This document shows positions 35,949 to 44,113 of a stretch of DNA of 64,000 bases, one piece after another. Each line of letters begins with the position of its first letter. Position 1 is the stretch's first letter. The position numbers and the translations under genes are program-made. This DNA comes from Paramylibacter kogurei (GTDB taxonomy: Bacteria > Pseudomonadota > Alphaproteobacteria > Rhodobacterales > Rhodobacteraceae): assembly GCF_002742285.1 (NCBI RefSeq), contig NZ_MDGM01000012.1:124001-188000 (forward strand), written 5' to 3'. The notes below the pieces were generated by a model. The model saw only the letters and a list, made by a program, of their open reading frames with translations. It was not told the DNA's origin and did no database searches.

Positions 35949-36749
35949 ATGTGGCTAAATTCGATCGGTAAAGGAATCGCAATTGCGTTGATTCCAGCAT
36001 TTTTCACAGTTTCACCTGTATTTTCGCAAAATGCGGACTTTACCTTTAAGCGGGTAAAGGTTGATCCAAACCGCAAAGGTCCGCGCATCAACATCCAAAT
36101 CGAACCAACGGTAGAGGCACCAATACCGGAACCAGAGGTTGCTGCAACACCCGATGATGTGGATTTGCAAGATTGGTTCTGGTCAGAAGTATCACCAAAC
36201 CTTGCCAATGCGGATATCAATCGGATGAATGTCGCGGTGGCCAAGTTGCAAAAAGAGACGGAAAAAAACGCTGCTCTCAAACCGCAACTCGATTCAATGC
36301 AAGGTCTGGTGAACAAATTTGGCAAGGACATTTTGATTGCATCATTGGGCAAACAGGTTTCGCCCGCGTTCTTGTTGGCGATCATTTCGGTGGAATCTGG
36401 CGGTCGGGTTGATGTGACCAGCAGTGCAGGAGCACAGGGGTTAATGCAATTGATCCCGGCCACCGCCGAGCGGTTCAATGTAGAAGATGTTACAGACCCC
36501 GTTCAAAACATAACGGGTGGTGCGGCATATCTGGAATGGCTGCTTGCCGAATTTCGCCACGACCCATTATTTGCACTGGCTGCGTATAACGCAGGTGAAA
36601 ATGCGGTGAAAAAACACGAAGGCGTTCCACCCTACGCAGAAACCCGCGCCTATGTGCCCAAAGTTGTTGCCGCTTGGCAGGTGGCACGTATGTTATGCAA
36701 AACACCACCTTTGGGTGTTTCCGACCCATGTGTTTTTAACATCCAGTAA
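35949..36749 (+). CDS. Periplasmic lytic transglycosylase (SLT domain)
   Basis: The 266-residue protein has a signal peptide (SPVFSQ at the likely cleavage site, about residue 26) and a C-terminal SLT domain: LLAIISVESGGRVDVTSSAG with the catalytic Glu, then GAQGLMQLIPATAERF, NITGGAAYLEWLL and FALAAYNAGENAVKKH. These enzymes cleave peptidoglycan to anhydromuropeptides; next to a Tad locus it may open the wall for the pilus. I chose ATG 35949, because the signal peptide starts there and AAGGG lies before it. Confidence 0.9.
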   Translation: MWLNSIGKGIAIALIPAFFTVSPVFSQNADFTFKRVKVDPNRKGPRINIQIEPTVEAPIPEPEVAATPDDVDLQDWFWSEVSPNLANADINRMNVAVAKLQKETEKNAALKPQLDSMQGLVNKFGKDILIASLGKQVSPAFLLAIISVESGGRVDVTSSAGAQGLMQLIPATAERFNVEDVTDPVQNITGGAAYLEWLLAEFRHDPLFALAAYNAGENAVKKHEGVPPYAETRAYVPKVVAAWQVARMLCKTPPLGVSDPCVFNIQ

Positions 36750-36841
36750 GATTTGCAATCATCTCAATCTGATTTGGGCTGTTTTGCTTGACCTGCCAAT
36801 CGATATTGCCCATCAATCCTGCAACAAATGGGGAGAGAACT

Positions 36842-38791
36842 ATGAGCAAGCAACTTTGGCAGCCATCTGATGCGCGGATCACCGCGAGTTTGACGCAACA
36901 ATTTATCAATGGTTTACCAAAAACAGCGGGCTCAATCCCGAATTACGATGCGCTTTGGAATTGGTCGGTCCAAGACAAAGCTGCGTTTTGGTCGGCATTT
37001 TGGGAATTCGCCAATATCATCGGAGAGCGGGGAAATCTTGCGCTAAAAAATGAAGTGGATGTAAAAAACGCCAAATTCTTCCCAAACGCACAATTGAATT
37101 ACGCCGAAAACCTTTTGCGCCAAAAGGGTGGCGATGCGGCTGTGGTGTTTCACGGTGAAAATGGTGATCGCTTGGAATGGAGCTGGGATGAATTGCATGC
37201 ACAGACTTCGCGTATTCAACAAGCTCTGATTAAACAGGGTATCGGGCAGGGTGATCGCGTGGCGGCATTTGTTCCAAACACACCTTATACATTGGCGGCG
37301 ATGTTAGCGGTTACCAGCCTTGGTGCGGTCTGGTCATCATGTTCACCTGATTTTGGCTATAATGGTGTGATGGATCGTTTTGGCCAAATAGAACCAAAAC
37401 TTTTGTTTTGCGCTGATGGTTATTTTTATAACGGCAAAGAATTTTCAAGCGTTGAAACCGCACAGAAATTGGGTGCGGATATTCCAAGCGTGCAACAGGT
37501 GATTATTACTCCTTATATAGGGACTGATCTATCTGCCCTTGAATTGGGTGATAAATGTACAAGCCTTGCGGATTTCACGGCATCAATTGAACCCCAAGAA
37601 ATCGCATTCACCCGCGTTGCATTTAACGCACCTTTGTTCATCCTGTTTTCATCGGGCACAACGGGTTTGCCAAAATGTATTATCCATTCCGTTGGTGGTA
37701 CGTTATTGCAGCATGTCAAAGAACATCAGTTGCAAGGCGACATTCGCCCCGGTGATCGCTTGATGTATTTCACCACTTGTGGCTGGATGATGTGGAACTG
37801 GTTGGTCAGCGGACTGGCATCAGGGGCCACATTGATATTGTTCGACGGGTCTCCGTTTTATCCAGATGGCAATCGCCTAGCCGATATCGCACAGCGTGAA
37901 AAGGTTACACATTTTGGCACATCTGCGAAATATATTGATGCCTGTGCCAAGGGTGGGATTACCCCCGCAACCACACATGATCTGTCCGATCTGCGCACGA
38001 TATTTTCCACAGGTTCACCGCTCGCACCAGAAGGGTTTGAATATATCTATGACGCGTGGAAATCAGATGTATGCCTATCATCCATCGCGGGTGGCACAGA
38101 TATCGCCGCGTGTTTCACAGGGGGCAGTCCGATCAGCCCCGTTTACTCTGGCCAATGTCAAAAACGCCAATTGGGCATGGATGTGCGGGTGTTTGATGAC
38201 GAAGGGCGCGAAACCAATGGCGAACCGGGCGAGTTGGTTTGTGTTGGCCCGCATCCATCGCAACCAATTGGTTTTTTCAATGACCCATTGGGCGAAAAAT
38301 ACCACAATGCCTATTTCGCGAAATTCGATAATGTCTGGCATCACGGCGATTGGGTCGAAATCACGCCAGAGGGTGGCGTTGTGTTTTTCGGGCGTTCTGA
38401 TGCGGTATTAAACCCAGGGGGTGTGCGTATTGGTACTGCGGAAATCTATCGTCAAGTGGAGCGGATCGAACAGGTGCTAGAAGGCTTGGTCATTGGCCAG
38501 CAATGGGACAATGATGTGCGTGTCGTATTGTTCGTGCGCCTGCGCGATGGTGTGACATTGGACGATGAACTGGCAACGCGGATCCGCAAGGAAATCCGCG
38601 CCAATGCAACCCCGCGCCATGTACCTGCAAAAATCATAGCGGTGGCCGATATTCCGCGCACCAAATCGGGAAAGATTACGGAACTTGCGGTGCGCGATGT
38701 TGTGCATGGACGCCCTGTGAAAAACACCGAAGCCTTGGCAAACGCAGAGGCGCTGGAGTTGTTTAAAAACCTGCCAGAGCTTCAGGATTAA
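36842..38791 (+). CDS. Acetoacetyl-CoA synthetase
   Basis: The 649-residue acyl-adenylate-forming enzyme matches acetoacetate--CoA ligase in length and in the N-terminal pattern (ARITASLTQQFI, WNWSV, FWSAFWEF). The AMP-binding P-loop is LFSSGTTGLPKCI, followed by YFTTCGWMMWNWLVSGLASG, the GDWV segment and a C-terminal lysine in RTKSGKI. It would activate acetoacetate for lipid or polyhydroxyalkanoate use. ATG 36842 follows GGGAGAG. dgkA begins four bases after the stop, so the two form an operon. Confidence 0.92.
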   Translation: MSKQLWQPSDARITASLTQQFINGLPKTAGSIPNYDALWNWSVQDKAAFWSAFWEFANIIGERGNLALKNEVDVKNAKFFPNAQLNYAENLLRQKGGDAAVVFHGENGDRLEWSWDELHAQTSRIQQALIKQGIGQGDRVAAFVPNTPYTLAAMLAVTSLGAVWSSCSPDFGYNGVMDRFGQIEPKLLFCADGYFYNGKEFSSVETAQKLGADIPSVQQVIITPYIGTDLSALELGDKCTSLADFTASIEPQEIAFTRVAFNAPLFILFSSGTTGLPKCIIHSVGGTLLQHVKEHQLQGDIRPGDRLMYFTTCGWMMWNWLVSGLASGATLILFDGSPFYPDGNRLADIAQREKVTHFGTSAKYIDACAKGGITPATTHDLSDLRTIFSTGSPLAPEGFEYIYDAWKSDVCLSSIAGGTDIAACFTGGSPISPVYSGQCQKRQLGMDVRVFDDEGRETNGEPGELVCVGPHPSQPIGFFNDPLGEKYHNAYFAKFDNVWHHGDWVEITPEGGVVFFGRSDAVLNPGGVRIGTAEIYRQVERIEQVLEGLVIGQQWDNDVRVVLFVRLRDGVTLDDELATRIRKEIRANATPRHVPAKIIAVADIPRTKSGKITELAVRDVVHGRPVKNTEALANAEALELFKNLPELQD

Positions 38792-38795
38792 ACGC

Positions 38796-39167
38796 ATGTT
38801 CAATTATGTCGCGCGCGAAAGCAAACGTTTCATCACCCGCTGTGTAAACACGTGGGAAGGGATAGCGATCACTTGGAAAGACGAAGCAAGCTTTCCTCAA
38901 TGGGTGGTGATCAACATTATTTCGATCACGCTGACATTCGTGTTTCCCATCAGCACAACGCAACAGGCATTGTTGATTGCGCTGGGTCTTTTGATCCTTG
39001 TGGTGGAGTTGCTCAACACCGCGATCGAGGCTTGTATTGATCGCATTTCAGACGACATTCATCCCCTGTCCAAAAAGGCCAAGGATGCAGGTTGCGCCGC
39101 TGTGGCGCTGACCGCGATCACGGGGTTGATCGTTTGGATTATCGTGCTGTGCGGGCTTTATGCCTAA
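38796..39167 (+). CDS. dgkA: Diacylglycerol kinase DgkA
   Basis: The 123-residue integral membrane kinase recycles diacylglycerol to phosphatidate. Three membrane helices are visible, and the active-site segment ELLNTAIEACIDRISDD carries the conserved Glu and Asp, with KDAGCAAV following. It starts four bases after the acetoacetyl-CoA synthetase stop. Its end overlaps the convergent gene at 39164 by four bases; a short AAGGC/GCCTT hairpin sits at the junction. Confidence 0.93.
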   Translation: MFNYVARESKRFITRCVNTWEGIAITWKDEASFPQWVVINIISITLTFVFPISTTQQALLIALGLLILVVELLNTAIEACIDRISDDIHPLSKKAKDAGCAAVALTAITGLIVWIIVLCGLYA

Positions 39168-39403
39168 GGCGTTTTGCCTTCAAACATATAACTGCCTTCG
39201 GGTAAATCCAGTGCCGCTTGTAAATCGCGCAGCTGTGCGTTTGACAGCGTGATACGCATCACCGTTTCGGTGCGCGGGTCAAGCTGTTCTATGGTGACTT
39301 GTGATGCGAATGCATTGATGGTGACATCCTCTTTCAACGGGATTTCTCCGTCATCAACTAGTGTCACTACGGTGGCGTCAAATTCGTGTTCGATTGTAAA
39401 CAT
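39164..39403 (-). CDS. Small conserved-looking hypothetical protein
   Basis: The 79-residue acidic protein has no signal peptide or membrane segment and no domain I recognise. It reads as two short beta-rich stretches (ATVVTLVDDGEIPLKEDV and VTIEQLDPRTETVMRITLS) and a C-terminal LRDLQAALDLPEGSYMF. Codon use is like its neighbours. It ends overlapping dgkA in the opposite strand and starts 42 bases from the phased repeat array, which may contain its regulation. Confidence 0.6.
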   Translation of the reverse strand: MFTIEHEFDATVVTLVDDGEIPLKEDVTINAFASQVTIEQLDPRTETVMRITLSNAQLRDLQAALDLPEGSYMFEGKTP

Positions 39404-39444
39404 AACGACAGCTTAGGCAGTGAGCCGTGGCGCGTAAAGACGTA

Positions 39445-39510
39445 AAAACACCCGTGGGACAAGTGTCGGACAACTGTCGGACATATGGCGGACAAGCGGG
39501 GGACAGATCG
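39445..39510. repeat. Phased array A: five GGACA words at exact 11-bp spacing
   Basis: GGACA occurs at 39457, 39468, 39479, 39490 and 39501, with 6-nt spacers agtgtc, actgtc, tatggc and agcggg. The array is entered by AAAACACCCGTG (39445-39456). The 11-bp pitch places all copies on nearly the same helix face. It lies between divergent genes. A similar array with the same 12-nt entry is at 50134-50194. Confidence 0.85.
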
Positions 39511-39550
39511 CCAGCTTGTCAAACCACGCAAAAACCGCCAAACCAGCCAT

Positions 39551-39904
39551 ATGTTACAGATTGAAAATGTGGTATCGGACAAGGGTTCGAAATACGCGGT
39601 CAGCGGTGGCGCGGTTGCCAGCCGTGACGACGCATTGGCATTTATCAAAACCCTTAAGCGCAAAAAGAAATATGCAAAGGCCACCCATAACACATGGGCG
39701 ATGATTCAATCCGATGGCACACAGATCAAAAACGACGATGGTGAATCGGGGGCGGGCGCAATTATTTTGCGCATGTTGGAACGCGACGGCGTGTTCGATC
39801 ATATCATTGTGGTAACCCGATGGTATGGCGGCACGCATCTGGGTGGTGATCGTTTTCGCCATGTGCAAACCTGTGTGCGTACCTATCTTGATGCGCTAAA
39901 ATAA
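39551..39904 (+). CDS. IMPACT/YigZ-family (UPF0029) protein
   Basis: The 117-residue form covers the UPF0029 N-terminal domain: KATHNTWAMI, NDDGESGAGAII, and IIVVTRWYGGTHLGGDRFRHV. The second domain (DUF1949) of full-length YigZ is missing, as in many alphaproteobacterial members. IMPACT-family proteins are linked to translation control; the role here is unknown. I chose the ATG at 39551. The ATG at 39485 falls inside the phased repeat array and would add 22 residues encoded by it. Neither has a good ribosome-binding site. Confidence 0.78.
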   Translation: MLQIENVVSDKGSKYAVSGGAVASRDDALAFIKTLKRKKKYAKATHNTWAMIQSDGTQIKNDDGESGAGAIILRMLERDGVFDHIIVVTRWYGGTHLGGDRFRHVQTCVRTYLDALK

Positions 39905-39988
39905 TGTGCGCAAAAAAGAGACTCTAATTTTCACGCCATAAATGATAGTATCTTGCGATAATCTTCAATTTTCGGAGGTCGTATCGTT

Positions 39989-40723
39989 ATGAATTTATTT
40001 ACCAAGTTCTTTTTATTATTGTTTCTTATCGCCCCAACTGCCCATGCCCAAGACCCGCGTTTGGATTTGCTGCGCGAAATGATGGATGCGGTTTGTGGTG
40101 AATATCAATATTCGGGTGGACAACAGGGCGTTAAAATCAGCGGCGATGCCGAGGCAAAGATCGGCGGCATCATGAATAAACTTGTTGATGTCGGCGTGTC
40201 TGCCGCGGGCGAGTTTAACGAAAAGGAATATGTTGGCGTTCTGCGTGCCGAAGCAGGGGCGCAATTAATGGATGTGCGCGCCTGTCGTAAAAAGGTGTTT
40301 GACGACATGAAGGTCATGGTTGTTTCCACCCCAGTGGAAAAGATCGAAGAATCCGAAACGCTTCCAACCAAACCGCATTCGGCGCTGACGCCACAACCAT
40401 TGTTGCAACCTGTAACCACGCAACCTGTGGCAACCGCGCCTGTTGAAAATACATTTGCAAAGGAAACACCAAACCCCAGCTTTGATTGTAACAAGGCGGG
40501 AACGGCGACGGAATTTACGTTGTGTGGTGATGCTTATTTGGCGTCATTGGATCGACGCGCATCGGCTCTTTATTTTGCGCTTCGTGATCGGCTGGGTGGG
40601 CAAGCGCGCAAAAACCTGTTGGCATCACAGCGTGAATTTTTAAAGGTGCGTAATGATTGCGGGGCAAGTGTGCCATGTTTAACGGCCGTGCAGGAACGCC
40701 GCATTGTGGAATTGGATGGCTAA
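39989..40723 (+). CDS. Secreted protein with C-terminal LprI-like (DUF1311) domain
   Basis: The 244-residue protein has a clear signal peptide (cut after AHA, about residue 20). Residues 21-105 form an unknown domain with two cysteines, followed by a Pro/Thr-rich linker (about 115-158), and a C-terminal domain with four cysteines (SFDCNKAGTATEFTLCGD, then RNDCGASVPCLTAVQERR) resembling LprI/DUF1311, the lysozyme-inhibitor-like family. The start has GGAGG upstream. Its end overlaps the convergent hemolysin III gene by four bases. Confidence 0.72.
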   Translation: MNLFTKFFLLLFLIAPTAHAQDPRLDLLREMMDAVCGEYQYSGGQQGVKISGDAEAKIGGIMNKLVDVGVSAAGEFNEKEYVGVLRAEAGAQLMDVRACRKKVFDDMKVMVVSTPVEKIEESETLPTKPHSALTPQPLLQPVTTQPVATAPVENTFAKETPNPSFDCNKAGTATEFTLCGDAYLASLDRRASALYFALRDRLGGQARKNLLASQREFLKVRNDCGASVPCLTAVQERRIVELDG

Positions 40724-41394
40724 ATTGCCCGTGCCAATTGGCCAAGGATAATCGCGCTAAACAAACAGGCGGATGCGGCCAGAACAAACCCATGCCAGAT
40801 CGCCACCGAATAACGCAAGCTATCCCAGCGGTAAAATACGACACCGGCCGTGTAAGTTAACCCACCCGCCGCGATCAAGGCAGAGCTGGCAATCGGCATG
40901 GTTTGAATGATCGGCCAAGCGAGTGCGAGGCTGAGCCAACCAAGGGCGAGATATAATAACGTGGATTTCCAATTCGGTGTTTGCCAAAAAAACACCTTCC
41001 AAATCATCCCGCCCAGCGCAATCAACCAGACAAGGCATAATACAGAATAGCTAAACCCGCCCCCGATCAACACCACCAACGGTGTGTATGTGCCCGCGAT
41101 TTTTAAAAATATCGCGGCGTGATCGAATTTGCGAAACGTTGGGCGCAGGCGTTCAATCGGTGTGAAATGATAGAGCGCGGATGCGCTAAACGCGAAAACC
41201 ATGGCGATGGCATAAACCGTTGCGGCGGCAATATCGCCCCGCTCGCCAATGCGCGTGACCAAGATCAAAAGCGCAACACCCCCAACCAACGAACCGATGA
41301 TCCCCAAGGCATGCATCATCCCATCCGCCACCCGTTCGGGGCGGCTGTAAGGGGGATAATAATTTGGATGTCTCTGTTCCATAATATGAAACAT
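40720..41394 (-). CDS. Hemolysin III / PAQR-family membrane protein
   Basis: The 224-residue protein has seven predicted membrane helices and the family histidines and aspartates: ERVADGMMHALG near the N-terminus, SALYHFTPI, FDHAAIFLKIAGTYTP and a C-terminal AIWHGFVL. PAQR/HlyIII proteins are metal-dependent membrane hydrolase-like; the bacterial role is not settled. I chose ATG 41394; the frame extends to a TTG at 41424 and an ATG at 41382 is also possible. Confidence 0.87.
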   Translation of the reverse strand: MFHIMEQRHPNYYPPYSRPERVADGMMHALGIIGSLVGGVALLILVTRIGERGDIAAATVYAIAMVFAFSASALYHFTPIERLRPTFRKFDHAAIFLKIAGTYTPLVVLIGGGFSYSVLCLVWLIALGGMIWKVFFWQTPNWKSTLLYLALGWLSLALAWPIIQTMPIASSALIAAGGLTYTAGVVFYRWDSLRYSVAIWHGFVLAASACLFSAIILGQLARAI

Positions 41395-41483
41395 AGGATC
41401 GAATTGCGGCAAAATAAGTGCCAAATTTTACCGATTTGGGGAAGTTGGGGGGATTAGACGTAAGGTTTGTGCTTGAAAACCAA

Positions 41484-41499
41484 GGCGGCGCAAGCCGCC
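41484..41499 (-). terminator. GC-rich hairpin downstream of the HNH gene
   Basis: GGCGGC-GCAA-GCCGCC is a perfect 6-bp stem with a tetraloop, about 75 bases past the HNH stop on the minus strand, then TTGGTTTTC. A second stem (TAGGTTC/GAACCTA, 41560-41575) begins at the HNH stop codon itself. Either may end the transcript. Confidence 0.4.
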
Positions 41500-41572
41500 C
41501 GCGCCCGTAGCAATGCGGATTTTCGAAGAAATTCCGCACACCCTATGGGGCGGGTTGTGTAGGTTCAGGAAC

Positions 41573-42502
41573 CTATCTTTGTAAACTCAATTTCAGTGCT
41601 TCTAGGTCTGAAACATCATCTTGACGATGTATCATCCTATGGCAATTGGCGCAAAGCATGGCGAAGTCTTTTTCAGTTAAAGTTCTGAAAGCGTCAATTT
41701 CTAAGTCGGCAAATGGTGTAAGGTGGTGAGCTTCAATGTATTCGCGCCCCAGTTCACCATAAGTTTCTTCAAAATCAAACTCGCAAACCATACATTTATA
41801 ACCCATCGATTTCTTAAACTTTGAGGTATTGCCGCGCCCATCAAATTTCTTGTGTAAAGATAATTTTTTCTTTTCCATTATGCTTAGCTCAATTCCTGTC
41901 TCTTCTTTATTCGGAAGCTCGCTATAGCCATTAGATGTTATCAATTCCTTATAGACACCTAGAATTGCAAAAAGATCTTCTTCGACAGTATTATTATTTG
42001 CGAGATCGTCCAGGGTGTAGGTTCTGCCTAAAACGTGTCCGGCTTCATATCCGCTTGTTGGTCCTTTAGCATCCCCAAGGTCGATAGAGCTTTGTGTCAA
42101 TCGAGGTGGAATACGTTCCACTCTGCTACGCATAGTTTTGGCGCGAGATGCCAGCTCTTGGCATGCGGATTTATTGTTTCCGAATTCCTCTGTGATTTGG
42201 GCAACGCCTTGGTTCAAAGACAATGAAATTGTTTTGTCTGCATTATTAACAAGGTAGACAATGTAATACCCTTTTTGAGCACTCTCTGTTATCAGTGGGT
42301 GAAACACTGCTACCCACGGCACGAAAGTCCACCGCCCCTTACCAACACTGCTAACGCAATTAAATTCTGTGGGAAGGATGTCTTGGAATATAGCTGATAA
42401 TTCGTTGGTTACAAATTGTGCAAAAGGATTGTCCTTTATGGGTGATGTGCTTTGAGTTTCATATTCGCTTGTAAGTTTTGCAAGACCTTTTGATATACTC
42501 AA
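41573..42502 (-). CDS. MrcB_N (DUF3578)-HNH restriction-type endonuclease
   Basis: The 309-residue protein joins an N-terminal DUF3578/MrcB_N-like domain (about 28-190; RWTFVPWVAVFHPLIT, SAQKGYYIVYLV, ISLSLNQG) with a C-terminal HNH nuclease (about 235-300) showing CMVC, the catalytic EAHHLTPF and LCANCHRMIHR with two CxxC zinc pairs. MrcB_N domains occur in modification-dependent restriction enzymes, so this is probably a single-gene type IV-like defence nuclease. The start is TTG 42502 with AAGGA six bases upstream. It is more AT-rich than its neighbours, suggesting transfer. Confidence 0.82.
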   Translation of the reverse strand: MSISKGLAKLTSEYETQSTSPIKDNPFAQFVTNELSAIFQDILPTEFNCVSSVGKGRWTFVPWVAVFHPLITESAQKGYYIVYLVNNADKTISLSLNQGVAQITEEFGNNKSACQELASRAKTMRSRVERIPPRLTQSSIDLGDAKGPTSGYEAGHVLGRTYTLDDLANNNTVEEDLFAILGVYKELITSNGYSELPNKEETGIELSIMEKKKLSLHKKFDGRGNTSKFKKSMGYKCMVCEFDFEETYGELGREYIEAHHLTPFADLEIDAFRTLTEKDFAMLCANCHRMIHRQDDVSDLEALKLSLQR

Positions 42503-42600
42503 TTTTCTTCCTTAAAATATGGACAAAGTTAAATAAATATCGCGCAACGATATGCCAACACAAGCAAGAACTCAACTCTACTGAAGGCAACTTGTTGCCC

Positions 42601-42653
42601 GCGCCTGACCTTCCCCCTGGGAAGGCGCTTCGCACCGTCCCAAGGTCAGGCGC
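42601..42653. repeat. Nested palindromic element (REP-like) beside the HNH gene
   Basis: GCGCCTGACCTT (42601-42612) and AAGGTCAGGCGC (42642-42653) are a perfect 12-bp inverted repeat; inside lies CTTCCC/GGGAAG. It fills the gap between rimO and the HNH gene. No second copy is seen in the window, but similar CTGACC-type palindromes are familiar from Rhodobacteraceae intergenic DNA. Confidence 0.65.
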
Positions 42654-42691
42654 TGCGTTGCTATTAATGTCATCGGTTGGTCTTGGTGTTT

Positions 42692-44071
42692 CTAACCAAG
42701 GCGACCCCACAAATCATACTCACTCGCTTCATCAACCTCAACGCTGACAATATCCCCAACGCTCAACGTATCCGTGCGCTCATCAATAAACAGGTTGCCG
42801 TCAATCTCTGGTGCGTCTGCTTTGGTGCGGCATGTGGCGATGCCGTCCTCGTCGATATCGTCGATAATCACATCCATGGTGGTGCCAACTTTGGCGGCCA
42901 ATTTCGCCTCTGATATCGCTTGGGATTTTTCCATGAAACGATTCCAGCGGTCTTGTTTCACGTCATCCGCCACATGATCGGGCAGGGCGTTTGAACGTGC
43001 GCCATCGACGTTTTCATATTGAAAACAGCCGACGCGATCCAATTGTGCCTCGTCCAGCCAATCCAACAGATGCTGAAATTCCGCCTCGGTTTCACCGGGG
43101 TAGCCGACGATAAATGTCGAACGCAGGGTGATATCGGGGCAAGTGTCGCGCCATGCGGCGATTTCGGCCAATGTGTTGGATGATTTCGCAGGGCGCGCCA
43201 TGCGTTTGAGCACATCAGGGTGGCTGTGTTGAAACGGAATGTCCATATAGGGCAGCACGTTATTGGACGTATCCGCCATGATCGGGATCAGATCGCGCAC
43301 ATGGGGGTATGGGTAAACATAATGGAGCCGCACCCAAGCACCAAGCGATCCCAGATCGCGGGTCAGATCGGTGATATGTGCACGGTGATCGCGATCAACC
43401 GCATGTTTGATATCAACGCCGTAAGCGGAGGTATCTTGGGAAATGACCAGCAATTCCTTAACCCCTGCATCCACCAATTTTTCCGCCTCGCGCAGCACGG
43501 CATGCGCTGGGCGTGATTGCAGCCGTCCGCGCATATCGGGGATGATGCAAAATTTGCATTTGTGATTACAACCCTCTGAAATTTTGAGATAACTGTAATG
43601 GCGCGGGGTCAGTGACACACCGCTGGCAGGCAACAGATCGATATAGGGATCAGGCGCGGGGGGCACGGCGGCGTGCACCGCATCCAACACCTGTTCATAT
43701 TGATGGGGGCCCGTCACGGCGAGCACGGATGGGTGCGTGCCGCGAATGTAGTCTTCCTCTGCACCCAAACAGCCGGTGACGATGACCTTGCCGTTTTCCG
43801 ACAATGCCTCGCCAATGGCATCAAGGCTTTCGGCCTTGGCGCTATCAAGGAAACCACAGGTGTTGACGATCACGGCCTCAGCCCCTGTGTAATCAGGGCT
43901 GATGGCGTAACCTTCGGCGCGCAAGCGTGTCAGGATGCGTTCGCTATCCACCAATGCCTTGGGACAGCCCAGCGATACCATGCCGATTTTCGGCTGGCCG
44001 TGGCGGGTTGGTTCCACAATACGTGCGCGGGGCGCCAGATCAGGGCGCAGATTTGGTGGGTTCTGTGACAT
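42692..44071 (-). CDS. rimO: Ribosomal protein S12 methylthiotransferase RimO
   Basis: RimO adds a methylthio group to Asp89 of ribosomal protein S12 using two 4Fe-4S clusters. The 459 residues have the N-terminal UPF0004 domain ([15 protein letters not shown]), the radical-SAM motif [11 protein letters not shown] (near residue 158) and a C-terminal TRAM domain. I chose ATG 44071 ([10 protein letters not shown]) over the ATG at 44107, since the extension is unlike the family. The stop lies near the palindromic element. Confidence 0.95.
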   Translation of the reverse strand: MSQNPPNLRPDLAPRARIVEPTRHGQPKIGMVSLGCPKALVDSERILTRLRAEGYAISPDYTGAEAVIVNTCGFLDSAKAESLDAIGEALSENGKVIVTGCLGAEEDYIRGTHPSVLAVTGPHQYEQVLDAVHAAVPPAPDPYIDLLPASGVSLTPRHYSYLKISEGCNHKCKFCIIPDMRGRLQSRPAHAVLREAEKLVDAGVKELLVISQDTSAYGVDIKHAVDRDHRAHITDLTRDLGSLGAWVRLHYVYPYPHVRDLIPIMADTSNNVLPYMDIPFQHSHPDVLKRMARPAKSSNTLAEIAAWRDTCPDITLRSTFIVGYPGETEAEFQHLLDWLDEAQLDRVGCFQYENVDGARSNALPDHVADDVKQDRWNRFMEKSQAISEAKLAAKVGTTMDVIIDDIDEDGIATCRTKADAPEIDGNLFIDERTDTLSVGDIVSVEVDEASEYDLWGRLG

Positions 44072-44113
44072 GGATGTTGCCTTAACGCGCACAATGGGCG
44101 CTGGCAAGTGGGC

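Noticed and set aside
41484..42660. HNH gene as part of a mobile element with direct repeats
   Set aside because: Only a 9-base shared word (GCCCGCGCC) flanks it, and no transposase or integrase is present; transfer is suggested by composition only.
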